Shown here: piece by piece, positions 38,901-46,598 of the stretch
Layout: each line of letters begins with the position of its first letter
How positions within the stretch are numbered: position 1 is the stretch's first letter
Assembly (NCBI RefSeq): GCF_947487305.1
Contig: NZ_CANKWH010000012.1
Coordinates: 62,001 to 126,000, forward strand
DNA from: an uncultured Paracoccus sp.
GTDB taxonomy: Bacteria > Pseudomonadota > Alphaproteobacteria > Rhodobacterales > Rhodobacteraceae
Length of the DNA stretch: 64,000 bases
Direction of reading: 5' to 3'
Notes under the pieces: model-generated
Databases searched by the model: none
Told to the model about the DNA's origin: nothing
The model's input: only the letters and a program-made list of their open reading frames with translations
Position numbers and translations under genes: made by a program

Positions 38901-39296
38901 GACCGTCTGAACGGAGGCGCGGGCAATGACCTCCTGGATGGCGGGCTCGGCGCGGATGTGCTGACCGGTGGCGCGGGCGAGGACAGCTTCCGCTTCTCGA
39001 CCGAGCTTGGCCCGGACAATGTCGACCGGATCACCGACTTCAACGTGGCCGACGACACGATCCTGCTGGATCTCGACCGGTTCACCGAGGTCGGAGACAG
39101 CGGCGTTCTGACCTTCGGCGCCTTCCACAGCAGCCAGGCCGGCACGGCGCAGGATGCCAATGACCGGATCATCTATGACACCAATGACGGCACCCTGTCC
39201 TATGACGCCGATGGGTCTGGCGATGGCGAGGCGATCCAGTTCGCGCAGCTCGCGGCGCGGCTGAACCTCTCGGCGGCGGATTTCGTCATCATCTGA
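35961..39296 (+). CDS. Serralysin-like M10 metalloprotease with RTX repeats and PPC domain
   Basis: A 1111-residue secreted protease without an N-terminal signal. Zinc ligands are H146, H150 and H156 with catalytic E147 in HEFGHEFGLNHP; the Met-turn is M188 (YSVMSYFDG). The peptidase_M10 C-terminal beta-roll follows. From about 320 to 800 there are clusters of GGxGxDxLx RTX repeats (GGRGNDTLVGGAGNDTLDGG, GNDILDGGNDGDILYG). Residues about 815-975 form a pre-peptidase C-terminal (PPC) domain (YYRIDLAAGTVITIDID, WVRLLDSDGNIVAENDD). A last RTX block (DRLNGGAGNDLLDGGLGADVLTGG) and a type I secretion tail ending DFVII close it. Type I secretion is inferred; no ABC/HlyD/TolC genes are nearby. Start at 35961 follows GGGAGCGAG. 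Confidence 0.9.
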   Translation: MPSPNQTVEQWWVNDQTPDNPFGKSEDYDAFLDYLGALPRSLTPAIAANPLRINVTELNDHPDYKAAAVGALTMWSSVTPLEFEIVDDAAWNPATDWMRVVSPEIGEPSDGSAFSSNRYVSVGQRFHDTEPNKTDIGGYVFDSFIHEFGHEFGLNHPGLYNYSGPGGVQINYLNNATWTYDRQQYSVMSYFDGIDVGEDSRWSASTPLTADIEAVIRRFFSTVDENGVRTYQVINLNTGDNHYGFNSTQYGYELTATGMQHDIGFVIHDTGGNDTIDFSGSTHATILDLRAGQFSSVNGHSNNVSIFAGHNADETEYYIENGIGSDYADILIGNDGNNVLDGRGGADSMAGNGGDDTYIIDSRDDVVRELANGGNDTVIIMDRSIRIRNIANVENIIYADATPTEPGNGGSTNPPGGGTIGNLIFGDAGDNTINAGAGSSTIFGLDGDDLLIGGRDTLASRDINNTIPIAELEDQTETDDAADALYGGRGNDTLVGGAGNDTLDGGEGDDVLRGQDGVDVFLGGAGSDTVDYSTESPFQLLVNLETNVASGGTGSGDTFYSIENLIGSDDRIDRFIGTAAANHFIGRGGGDVFNGRAGNDILDGGNDGDILYGEAGNDTLIGGTGQDYLDGGDGIDTIVYSGSSAGVTVDLLNGTANGGDGDGPVQIVGRGTVIRHDIIANVENVVGSLHDDYLIGNGQANNLAGGSGDDRLTGGGGADTLNGGAGSDTADYADATRGVNLDLGRAKNAGDTYVSIENLAGSGFDDRLKGNGSANVLTGQGGDDRIDGGGGDDVLQGDFAYQGEPLPRPGMGTGYATLGPDATNNSIATAFDISNNFSLAEDPDIFDSTTVLHTTVNATGNGQGGYYRIDLAAGTVITIDIDHIADPDIHDSWVRLLDSDGNIVAENDDGGGDPGSSSGRDSSTVFVVEETGTYYILEGEWNPTAPGSGWSEAVPAGSTYELNVSVDFPPAPAEPGEAGDDRLNGGAGNDLLDGGLGADVLTGGAGEDSFRFSTELGPDNVDRITDFNVADDTILLDLDRFTEVGDSGVLTFGAFHSSQAGTAQDANDRIIYDTNDGTLSYDADGSGDGEAIQFAQLAARLNLSAADFVII

Positions 39297-39302
39297 TAGC
39301 GG

Positions 39303-39340
39303 CGGGAGTGGGGAACCGTAGGGCCTTCCCTCCCGTTTTT
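39303..39340 (+). terminator. Terminator of the metalloprotease gene
   Basis: CGGGA and GGGAA pair with TTCCC and TCCCG (39303-39335, small bulge on the left arm), followed by TTTTT. Confidence 0.75.
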
Positions 39341-39406
39341 CTGCATGACCATCCGGGGCGCCTGACCAGTGGCGCCCCGTACCGTTCAACCGGAAGGACC
39401 AGACTG

Positions 39407-39808
39407 ATGAAGCGCCAGACAGATCGCCGCCGATTGCTGTTTGCCGCCGGAACCGCTGCGGTCGCGGTGGTTGCCGGTTCGGTTTCAGCGCAATCAGGCG
39501 GTGTCAGCGGCACCGTCACCTTCGAGGGCGGCGGGCCTATCCCCAAGGGTCAGATCGAGATCACACTCGAGAATTCGGCAGTCGCGAAGACGGCGCAGTC
39601 TCTCGCCGCGACGGCGGGCGTGGAAAGCAACGGCAAGGCAACGGCGCTGGAGTTCACGCTTCCCGCCACCACGCTGGCAAAGGCCGTGCCCACGCAGGAG
39701 ATCGTCGCCCAGCTTCTGCGCGAGGACGGCTGGCTGCTGGCCCGTGGCAGCGCCCAGATCGAGCCCGGCGCGCCGGTCGAGATCACGCTTTATACCGTCA
39801 TGTACTAA
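39407..39808 (+). CDS. Small exported protein, YbaY/YscW-like fold
   Basis: A 133-residue protein with an Arg-rich signal peptide (MKRQTDRRRLLFAAGTAAVAVVAGSVSAQ). The mature part SGTVTFEGGGPIPKGQIEITLENSA, ALEFTLPATTLAKAVPTQEIVAQLLREDGWLLARGSAQIEPGAP resembles the small beta-sandwich of YbaY/YscW-type lipoproteins and pilotins, but it has no lipobox cysteine. No catalytic residues are evident. It follows the protease gene by 110 bases beyond a terminator; a role with the protease is possible but unsupported. Confidence 0.6.
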   Translation: MKRQTDRRRLLFAAGTAAVAVVAGSVSAQSGGVSGTVTFEGGGPIPKGQIEITLENSAVAKTAQSLAATAGVESNGKATALEFTLPATTLAKAVPTQEIVAQLLREDGWLLARGSAQIEPGAPVEITLYTVMY

Positions 39809-39833
39809 GCAGCGCCGCCCGGCGCCGCCTCAT

Positions 39834-40997
39834 TCAGGCAAATGGCCTGTCGATCGAGTCCGACGGCGCGACAAACCAGCGCGGGCCGGTCTCGGTCATG
39901 TAGGCGATGTCCTCCAGCCGGACGCCACATTCGCCATAGACGCAGAGCATCGGTTCGATGGAAAAGCACATGCCGGTGGCCAGCGGCGTCTGGTTGCCGG
40001 CAACGATCCACGGCTCTTCGTGGATCTCGAGCCCCAGCCCGTGGCCGGTCCGATGCGGCAGGCCGGGCACGTGGTAGCCCGGACCGAACCCGTCCGCGAC
40101 CAGCGAAGCGCGGGCGGCGGCATCCACGGCGGCGCAGGGCACGCCGGGACGCGCGGCGTCGAAGCCGGCCTGATGGGCGCGCTGTTCACACTCCCACAGA
40201 TGCCGCTGCCGCGCCGTGGGCGAGCCGAAGACATAGGTCCGGGTGATGTCGGAGTGATAACCGTGCAGCTTTCCCCCCAGATCGACCAGCACCATGTCGC
40301 CCTCGGCCAAAGTTTGTTCATAGGGCACGCCATGCGGATAGGCGGTGGCCTCGCCGAATTGCACGGCGGCGAAGACCGGTGCCAGGCCAAGCTTCTGATG
40401 TGCGGCTTCGATGAAATCCCTGACCTCGCGCGTGCCGATGCCGGGCCGCAATCCGGCATGGACGGCCTTTTGCACCGCATGGCTGGCATCCATCGCCACC
40501 TGCAGGATCGCCAGCTCGGCGGCTGATTTGATCCGCCGCTGCGCCGCGATCAAATCACCGGCCGAGGCAACCGCGACGCCGGGCAGGGCCATCATCCGAT
40601 GCGCAAAGCCGAAGGGCATGGCCGGGTCCAGTGCGATCCGCCCCTGAACCTGCGCGGCGATCAGGGCAAAGGGATCCTCGTCCTCTTCCCAGACCGCGAT
40701 ATCGCCGGGAAGCCGGATCATGGTTTCCAGCTTTGGTCGTTCGAAATTCGGCGTCACATAGGTCAGCCGGCCATCCGCGCCGATCAGCGCTCCGTGCAGC
40801 CGTTCCGACAGGCCGAGGGACAGGCCGGTGTAATAGGTCAGCGAGGCGCTGGCATCCAGCCAGATGGCATCAAGACCCTGAGCCCGCATCGCGGCGCGCA
40901 GGGTGTCGATACGGCCCGAGAACTCGGCATCGGGAATGGCCGGGGCGTCCACGCGCGTGAACGCCGCCAGAGCCTTGTCGTAATCGGTGACGCTCAC
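39834..40997 (-). CDS. M24-family Xaa-Pro aminopeptidase
   Basis: A 387-residue metallopeptidase with the pita-bread fold. The creatinase-like N-terminal domain (residues about 1-155) has LDAIWLDASASLTYYTGLSLGLSERLHGALIG. The metal ligands are seen in order: D in VDLGGKLHGYHSD, D in SDITRTYV, H in HRTGHGLGLEIHEEP, E in SIEPML and E in RLEDIAY. It starts in the stop of dppF (ATGA), so it is the last gene of the dipeptide transport operon and probably hydrolyses imported proline-containing di- or oligopeptides. Confidence 0.9.
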   Translation of the reverse strand: MSVTDYDKALAAFTRVDAPAIPDAEFSGRIDTLRAAMRAQGLDAIWLDASASLTYYTGLSLGLSERLHGALIGADGRLTYVTPNFERPKLETMIRLPGDIAVWEEDEDPFALIAAQVQGRIALDPAMPFGFAHRMMALPGVAVASAGDLIAAQRRIKSAAELAILQVAMDASHAVQKAVHAGLRPGIGTREVRDFIEAAHQKLGLAPVFAAVQFGEATAYPHGVPYEQTLAEGDMVLVDLGGKLHGYHSDITRTYVFGSPTARQRHLWECEQRAHQAGFDAARPGVPCAAVDAAARASLVADGFGPGYHVPGLPHRTGHGLGLEIHEEPWIVAGNQTPLATGMCFSIEPMLCVYGECGVRLEDIAYMTETGPRWFVAPSDSIDRPFA

Positions 40998-41866
40998 GCC
41001 CGTTGCGCCTGACGTGCGGCCTGACGCTGCACCACCCGGGCGCGGATCGCCTCGACATCCGTAACCGGCGTCGCGGCGAAGAGCGATTTGGTATAGGGAT
41101 GCTGCGGATCGGCAAACAGCGCCTCGCGCGTGCCCTGTTCCACCGCCTCGCCCTTGGACAGCACCATCACGTCATCGGCGATATAGCGGACCACCGACAG
41201 GTCATGGCTGACGAAGACATAGGTCAGCTCGAACTCGTCCTGGAGATCGGCCAGAAGGTTCAGCACCTGCGCCTGCACCGACAGGTCCAGCGCCGAAACC
41301 GGCTCGTCCAGCACCAGCAGCTGCGGGTTCAGCATCAGCGCGCGCGCAATGGCGATCCGCTGCCGCTGGCCGCCCGAGAACATGTGCGGATAGCGGTTGA
41401 AGTGTTCAGGTCCGAGACCGACCTTGACCAGCATCGCCTCGGCCCGCTCGCGCCGTTCCGCGGCGGGGGTGCGGGTGTTGATGATCAGCGGCTCCATCAG
41501 CACATCGCCGACCTTCTGGCGCGGGTTGAGGCTGCCATAGGGGTTCTGGAACACCATCTGCACCTTGGACCTCAGCGCGCTGTCGGGGCGGTGTTTCGAG
41601 ATGTCGACCGGCTGGCCATCGATGCGCAATTCGCCCCCCGAGGGCGCGTCGATCAGCGCGATGATCCGCGCCAGCGTCGACTTGCCCGAGCCGCTTTCAC
41701 CGACGATGGCCAGCGTCTTGCCCTTCTGGACCGCGAAATCGATGCCCTTCAGCGCGCGCACCGTCTTGCTGCCGGTGAAGAGGCTGCCGGGGACGTGGTA
41801 ATCCTGAACGATGGCGCGGCCTTCGACGACGGGGGTCTGGGTGGCGGGAGTTTGACCAGCCATCAC
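40994..41866 (-). CDS. dppF: Dipeptide ABC transporter ATP-binding protein DppF
   Basis: A 290-residue ABC ATPase. Walker A is GESGSGKST from residue 56, the signature FSGGQRQR, Walker B LLVLDEPVSALD, and the H-loop VSHDLSVV. Q-loop VFQNPYGSLNPRQ and the C-terminal oligopeptide segment (QHPYTKSLFAATP) identify the OppF/DppF group. It overlaps dppD by four bases and is the second of the two ATPases powering dipeptide uptake. Confidence 0.94.
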   Translation of the reverse strand: MMAGQTPATQTPVVEGRAIVQDYHVPGSLFTGSKTVRALKGIDFAVQKGKTLAIVGESGSGKSTLARIIALIDAPSGGELRIDGQPVDISKHRPDSALRSKVQMVFQNPYGSLNPRQKVGDVLMEPLIINTRTPAAERRERAEAMLVKVGLGPEHFNRYPHMFSGGQRQRIAIARALMLNPQLLVLDEPVSALDLSVQAQVLNLLADLQDEFELTYVFVSHDLSVVRYIADDVMVLSKGEAVEQGTREALFADPQHPYTKSLFAATPVTDVEAIRARVVQRQAARQAQRA

Positions 41867-42699
41867 GCGCCCTCCTTCTGGAAGATTTCGGACACGGTGG
41901 GCAGGCGGTCGCCTGTTGCGTGTTCCGGCAGGGCCGACAGCAGCGCGCGCGTATAGGGGTTCTGCGGTGCCTCGAACAGCGACAGCACGTCGGCCTCTTC
42001 CATCTTCTTGCCCTTGTATTGCACCACCACCCGGTCGGCGGTCTCGGCCACTACGCCCATGTCATGGGTGATGAGGATCAGCGCCATGCCGTAGTCCTCT
42101 TGCAGCTTCATCAAGAGGTCGAGGATCTGCTTCTGGATGGTCACGTCCAGCGCCGTGGTCGGCTCGTCCGCGATCAGCAGACGCGGATTGCTGGCAATCG
42201 CCATGGCGATCATCACCCGCTGGCTCTGCCCGCCCGACATCTGGTGCGGATAGGCCCGTAGCTTCTCCTCGGGCGAGGGGATGCCGACGGCGGTGAACAG
42301 CTCGATGGCGCGGGCGCGGGCCTCGCGCTTCGACATGCCCAGATTGATGCGCAGCACCTCCTCGATCTGGAAGCCGGCGGTGAAGGCCGGGTTCAGCGAG
42401 GCGATGGGTTCCTGGAAGATCATGGTGATCTCGCGCCCGATCAGCTTGCGCTTCTCGGCCTTCGACATCTTCAGAAGGTCGCGCCCGTCATAGGTCATCT
42501 CGTCCGCGGTGATGGTGGCGGTGTCGGGCAGAAGCCCCATCACCGCCAGCATCGAGACCGACTTGCCCGACCCGGATTCGCCGACGATGGCCAGCACCTC
42601 GCCCTTGTCGACATGCACGTCGATCCCGTCCACGGCGGTAAAGCTGCCGGTGGCGGTGGCGAATTTGACCGTCAGGTTCTTGATGTTCAACAGCGCCAT
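41863..42699 (-). CDS. dppD: Dipeptide ABC transporter ATP-binding protein DppD
   Basis: A 278-residue ABC ATPase. GESGSGKS at 40-47, [63 protein letters not shown] and [22 protein letters not shown] are the expected motifs, with [14 protein letters not shown] near the end. It is shorter than E. coli DppD (about 327), with a trimmed C-terminal oligopeptide tail that lacks the Cys-rich [4Fe-4S] site seen in some DppD proteins. It lies three bases after dppC. Confidence 0.93.
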   Translation of the reverse strand: MALLNIKNLTVKFATATGSFTAVDGIDVHVDKGEVLAIVGESGSGKSVSMLAVMGLLPDTATITADEMTYDGRDLLKMSKAEKRKLIGREITMIFQEPIASLNPAFTAGFQIEEVLRINLGMSKREARARAIELFTAVGIPSPEEKLRAYPHQMSGGQSQRVMIAMAIASNPRLLIADEPTTALDVTIQKQILDLLMKLQEDYGMALILITHDMGVVAETADRVVVQYKGKKMEEADVLSLFEAPQNPYTRALLSALPEHATGDRLPTVSEIFQKEGA

Positions 42700-42702
42700 G
42701 GC

Positions 42703-43620
42703 TCAGCTCCGCTTCAGCTTGGGGTCAAGCGCGTCGCGCAAGCCATCGCCCATCAGGTTGATCGCCAGCACCGAGACGAGGATGGCGAGGCCGGGGAAGG
42801 TGACGACCCACCAGGCGCGCAGGATGAACTCGCGCGCCTCGGCCAGCATGGTGCCCCATTCCGGCGCGGGCGGTTGCGCGCCCATGCCGAGAAAGCCCAG
42901 GGCCGCCGAGTCGAGCACTGCGCTGGAGAAGGACAGCGTCGCCTGCACGATCAGGGGGGCAAGGCAGTTGGGCAGGATGGTCTTGAACATCAGCCGCAGG
43001 TTGCCCGCGCCGGCGACGCGGGCGGCGGTGACGTATTCGCGCTTCTGCTCGGACATGACGGCGGCGCGGGTCAGGCGGGCGAAATGCGGCTGGTAGACGA
43101 TGGCGATGGCGATCATCGCATTGGTCAGCCCCGGCCCCAGCACGGCGACCAGCACAAGGGCCAGCAGCAGCGAGGGGAATGCCAGAATCACGTCCATGAC
43201 CCGCATGATGACATTGTCGATCCATCCGCCGAAGAAACCGGCGACCAGCCCGATGATGATGCCGCCGACCAGCGCGATCGACACGACCACGATGCCGATG
43301 AACAGCGAATACTGCGCGCCGAAGATCAGGCGGGACAGGATGTCCCGGCCCACCGCATCGGTGCCGAGGATGAAGCCCTCGCGCCCGCCCTCTTGCCAGA
43401 TCGGCGGCACCAAGAGGGCGTCGCGGTATTGCTGGGTCGGGCTGTGGGGGGCCAGCACCGGGGCGAAGATCGCCACCAGAACCAGCAGGATGAACACGAC
43501 GAGGCCGATGACCGCGCCGCGGTTCTGGCTGAAATAGAACCAGAATTCGGCCATCATGCGGCGGCGGATGGCGGCATTGGACAGCCTGACCGGGGTGTTG
43601 GTTTGGATGGTGTCGGTCAT
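42703..43620 (-). CDS. dppC: Dipeptide ABC transporter permease DppC
   Basis: A 305-residue inner-membrane permease with about six membrane segments. The N-terminal OppC_N region FWFYFSQNRGAVIGLVVFILLVLVAIFAPVLAPHSP leads into the binding-protein-dependent transport domain, whose EAA loop is near EYVTAARVAGAGNLRLMFKTILPN. It ends DGLRDALDPKLKR, the DppC family end. It overlaps dppB by four bases. Confidence 0.94.
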   Translation of the reverse strand: MTDTIQTNTPVRLSNAAIRRRMMAEFWFYFSQNRGAVIGLVVFILLVLVAIFAPVLAPHSPTQQYRDALLVPPIWQEGGREGFILGTDAVGRDILSRLIFGAQYSLFIGIVVVSIALVGGIIIGLVAGFFGGWIDNVIMRVMDVILAFPSLLLALVLVAVLGPGLTNAMIAIAIVYQPHFARLTRAAVMSEQKREYVTAARVAGAGNLRLMFKTILPNCLAPLIVQATLSFSSAVLDSAALGFLGMGAQPPAPEWGTMLAEAREFILRAWWVVTFPGLAILVSVLAINLMGDGLRDALDPKLKRS

Positions 43621-44624
43621 TTCACACGGATCCTCGGATTGATGAGGCCATAGGTCAGGTCAACCAGCAGGTTCACCAGCATCACCATGACGGCGATCAA
43701 GAGCAGGCCGGATTGCACCACCGGGTAATCCCGGCGCGAGATGGAATCGATCATCCACTTGCCGATGCCGGGCCAGGAAAAGATCGTCTCGGTCAGGATC
43801 GCCCCGGCCATCAGCACACCGACCTGCAAGCCGATGGTGGTGATCACCGGGATCATCGCATTGCGCAGCGCGTGAATGCCGATCACCCGGCGCGGCGGCA
43901 TCCCCTTGGCGCGGGCGGTGCGGACGTAATCTTCGCCCATCACCTCGAGCATGGCCGAGCGGGTCTGGCGCGCGATGACGGCCAGCGGAATGGTCGCCAG
44001 CACCACCGAGGGCAGGATCAGGTGGCTGACCGCCGACAGGAAGGCACCCTTCTGGCCCGACAGCAGGCTGTCGATCAGCATGAAGCCGGTGACGTTCGGG
44101 AAGTAGTAAAGCAGGCTGATCCGGCCGCTGACGGGCGTCCAGCCCAGCATCCCCGAGAAGAAGATGATCAGCAAAAGGCCCCACCAGAAGATCGGCATGG
44201 AAAAGCCCACCAGCGCGGCGGTCATCGAGATCTGGTCGAACCAGCTGCCGCGCTTGATCGCGGCCAGCACGCCGACCGGCACGCCGATCAGCGTGGCGAT
44301 GATGATGGCGCAGAAGCCCAGTTCCAGCGTCGCCGGGAACAGGGCCAGGAATTCGGTCAGGACCGGCTTCTTGGTGACCAGCGAATTGCCGAGGTCGCCC
44401 TGCATCAGCCGGCCGAGGAAATCGAGATATTGCAACGGCAGCGACTTGTCATAGCCAAGCGCCGCGGAAAGTTCGGCATGGCGCTCGGGCGTCACGCCGC
44501 GCTCGCCGGCCATCAGCAGCACCGGATCGCCGGGAAGGATCCGCACCAGCCCGAAGGCGATGATGGTGATGCCGAGGAATGTCGGGATCAGGTAAAGAAG
44601 CTTTGTCAGGATGAAACGGACCAT
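43617..44624 (-). CDS. dppB: Dipeptide ABC transporter permease DppB
   Basis: A 335-residue permease. Family marks are VRFILTKLLYLIPTFLGITIIAFGLVRILPGDPV at the start, GNSLVTKKPV, and the EAA loop GEDYVRTARAKGMPPRRVIGIHALRNAMIPVIT, ending LVDLTYGLINPRIRVK. Six membrane segments are predicted. With DppC it forms the dipeptide channel. It is separated from dppA by 71 bases holding a strong hairpin. Confidence 0.95.
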   Translation of the reverse strand: MVRFILTKLLYLIPTFLGITIIAFGLVRILPGDPVLLMAGERGVTPERHAELSAALGYDKSLPLQYLDFLGRLMQGDLGNSLVTKKPVLTEFLALFPATLELGFCAIIIATLIGVPVGVLAAIKRGSWFDQISMTAALVGFSMPIFWWGLLLIIFFSGMLGWTPVSGRISLLYYFPNVTGFMLIDSLLSGQKGAFLSAVSHLILPSVVLATIPLAVIARQTRSAMLEVMGEDYVRTARAKGMPPRRVIGIHALRNAMIPVITTIGLQVGVLMAGAILTETIFSWPGIGKWMIDSISRRDYPVVQSGLLLIAVMVMLVNLLVDLTYGLINPRIRVK

Positions 44625-44643
44625 GCGCCCTTGTCCTTGTGAA

Positions 44644-44670
44644 ACGCGCGGGGAACTGGTCCCCGCGCGT
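44644..44670 (-). promoter_or_regulatory. Intercistronic hairpin between dppA and dppB
   Basis: ACGCGCGGGGA / TCCCCGCGCGT, an 11-base perfect stem with a 5-base loop, between the dppA stop and the dppB start. The minus strand following it has only TTTC, so it is more likely an mRNA stabiliser or partial terminator than a full stop. Confidence 0.75.
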
Positions 44671-44695
44671 CCGGTTTCGGTTCAGATAGGCCCGA

Positions 44696-46288
44696 TTACT
44701 CGGCGATATCGACGGTCTCGAAGGTGAAGTCGCCCAGGGGGCTCATCACGAAGCCCGACACCTTGGCCGACATCGGCACATATTGGGTGGAATGGGCAAT
44801 CGTGTACCACGGGGCCTGCTCCTTGAAGATCACCTGCGCCTGCTCATAGAGCGCCGTGCGCTCGGCCTGATCGGCGGTGATCTTGGCATCCTTCAGCAGC
44901 TTCGAGAAATCCTCGTTGCACCAGAATGCGCGGTTCGCGCCGCCTTCGCCAGCGGAATCACAGCTGAGCAGCACCTGCAGGAAGTTGTCCGGATCACCAT
45001 TGTCGCCGGTCCAGCCCAGGATCACCGCGCCGTCACGGCCCGGCTCCATCGACTTGGCCAGGTATTCGCCCCATTCATAGGAGACGATCTCGACCTTCAC
45101 CCCGACCTTGGACAGGTCTTCCTGCATCAGCTCGGCCGTGCGGCGGGCGTTCGGCATGTAGGGGCGCTGCACCGGCATCGCCCAGATCTTCATCGACAGG
45201 TCGGTGACGCCGGCGGCTTCCAATGCGGCCTTGGCGGCTTCCGGATCGTAGGGATCGTCCTGGATCGCGTCGTTATAGGACCACATGGTCGGCGGGATCG
45301 GGTTCTTGGCCGGCTCGGCCGCGCCCTGGAACACCGCATCGACGATCGCCTGCTTGTTGATCGCCATGTTCAGCGCCTTGCGGACCTCGGGCTTGTCGAA
45401 GGGCGCAACGGTGGTGTTATAGGCCAGGTAGCCGACGTTCAGACCTGCCTGCTCGTCAAGCTTCAGGTTGCTGTCGGCGCGGATCGCCTCGAGATCGGCC
45501 GGGGCCGGGTAGGGCATCAGGTGGCATTCGCCGGCCTTCAGCTTCTGAAGGCGCACGGCGGCGTCGGGGGTGATGGCGAAGACCAGATCGTCGATGATCG
45601 GCGCCGTGCCCCAGTAATCCGGGTTCTTGGCGTAACGGATGACCGCGTCCTTCTGGTAGGCCACGAACTTGAACGGTCCGGTGCCGATCGGCATGTTGTT
45701 CAGGTCTTCCTTGGTGCCGGCAGCGTCCAGCGCATCGGCATATTCCTTGGACACGATCGAGGCGAAGGGCATGGCGATGTTCGCAAGGAACGGCGCTTCC
45801 GGCGAGTTCAGCGTGATCTTGACGGTATAGTCGTCGATCTTCTCGACCGACTTCACCAGGTCCGGCATCGACATCGAGGTATAGTATTCATAGGTGATGC
45901 CCGGGATATACTGGTGCCACGGGTTCTCGGCATTGCCCTGACGGTCGAACGAGAAGATCACGTCATCGGCGTTGAAATCACGGGTCGGGGTGAATTTCTC
46001 GTTCGAATGCCATTTCACGCCCTGGCGCAGCTTGAAGGTGTATTCGGTGCCGTCCTCGGAGACTTCCCAGCTTTCAGCCAGGCCCGGCTCGACCTCGGTC
46101 GTGCCCTTCTTGAACTCGGTCAGTCGGTTGTAGATCGGATGCGCCGAGGCATCGAAGGTGGTGCCTGCGGTATAGGGCGCGGGGTCAAACCCCTCGGGCG
46201 AGGCCTCCGAGCAATAGACGAAGGTCTTGGCTTCGGCCATCGCGGCGGTCATTGCCAGCGCTGACGCAAAGATAAAGAATTTTTTCAT
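44696..46288 (-). CDS. dppA: Dipeptide-binding periplasmic protein DppA
   Basis: A 530-residue SBP_bac_5 solute-binding protein. After a signal peptide (MKKFFIFASALAMTAAMAEA) the mature chain KTFVYCSEASPEGFDPAPYTAGTTFDASAHPIYNRLTEFKKGTTEVEPGLAESWEVSEDGTEYTFKLRQGVKWH follows the E. coli DppA start almost residue by residue. It collects dipeptides, and in some bacteria haem, for DppBCDF. The ATG at 46288 follows GGGAGAACGACCT. It is first in the operon and divergent from the P450 gene. Confidence 0.95.
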   Translation of the reverse strand: MKKFFIFASALAMTAAMAEAKTFVYCSEASPEGFDPAPYTAGTTFDASAHPIYNRLTEFKKGTTEVEPGLAESWEVSEDGTEYTFKLRQGVKWHSNEKFTPTRDFNADDVIFSFDRQGNAENPWHQYIPGITYEYYTSMSMPDLVKSVEKIDDYTVKITLNSPEAPFLANIAMPFASIVSKEYADALDAAGTKEDLNNMPIGTGPFKFVAYQKDAVIRYAKNPDYWGTAPIIDDLVFAITPDAAVRLQKLKAGECHLMPYPAPADLEAIRADSNLKLDEQAGLNVGYLAYNTTVAPFDKPEVRKALNMAINKQAIVDAVFQGAAEPAKNPIPPTMWSYNDAIQDDPYDPEAAKAALEAAGVTDLSMKIWAMPVQRPYMPNARRTAELMQEDLSKVGVKVEIVSYEWGEYLAKSMEPGRDGAVILGWTGDNGDPDNFLQVLLSCDSAGEGGANRAFWCNEDFSKLLKDAKITADQAERTALYEQAQVIFKEQAPWYTIAHSTQYVPMSAKVSGFVMSPLGDFTFETVDIAE

Positions 46289-46598
46289 AGGTCGTTCTCC
46301 CTGTTGTCGTTGTGAAAGCAATTGCCACGTCAATCGGCAAAAGCATTAACCACGCTCGTTGGCGTAGCCGAGCCCTCGCCCCGCCGCAATAACGTAGCGG
46401 CTTGCCGTAGCGGCAAGTCGGCGGATGGGGTTGCCGAATGCACGCTTGACGGGAGTCTCATCCGAATTCTGTAATCCGTGCAACATCTTTTTCCTGCGGC
46501 ACAGATCTTGCTGCGCGTCGTGGCTGCGCCATCCGGCTTGCAGCGCCCAACCACCTGTCAGAAGATGCCCGCCCGGCAGAACCAGAAAAGACCAGGCC
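46289..46598. other. Divergent control region of dppA and the P450 gene
   Basis: 310 bases with no gene. Contains a hairpin or operator CTTGCCG-TAG-CGGCAAG (46401-46417) overlapping a direct repeat CGTAGCGGC (46394-46402 and 46407-46415), and TTAACCAC at 46346-46353. No clear -35/-10 pair was assigned. Confidence 0.5.
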
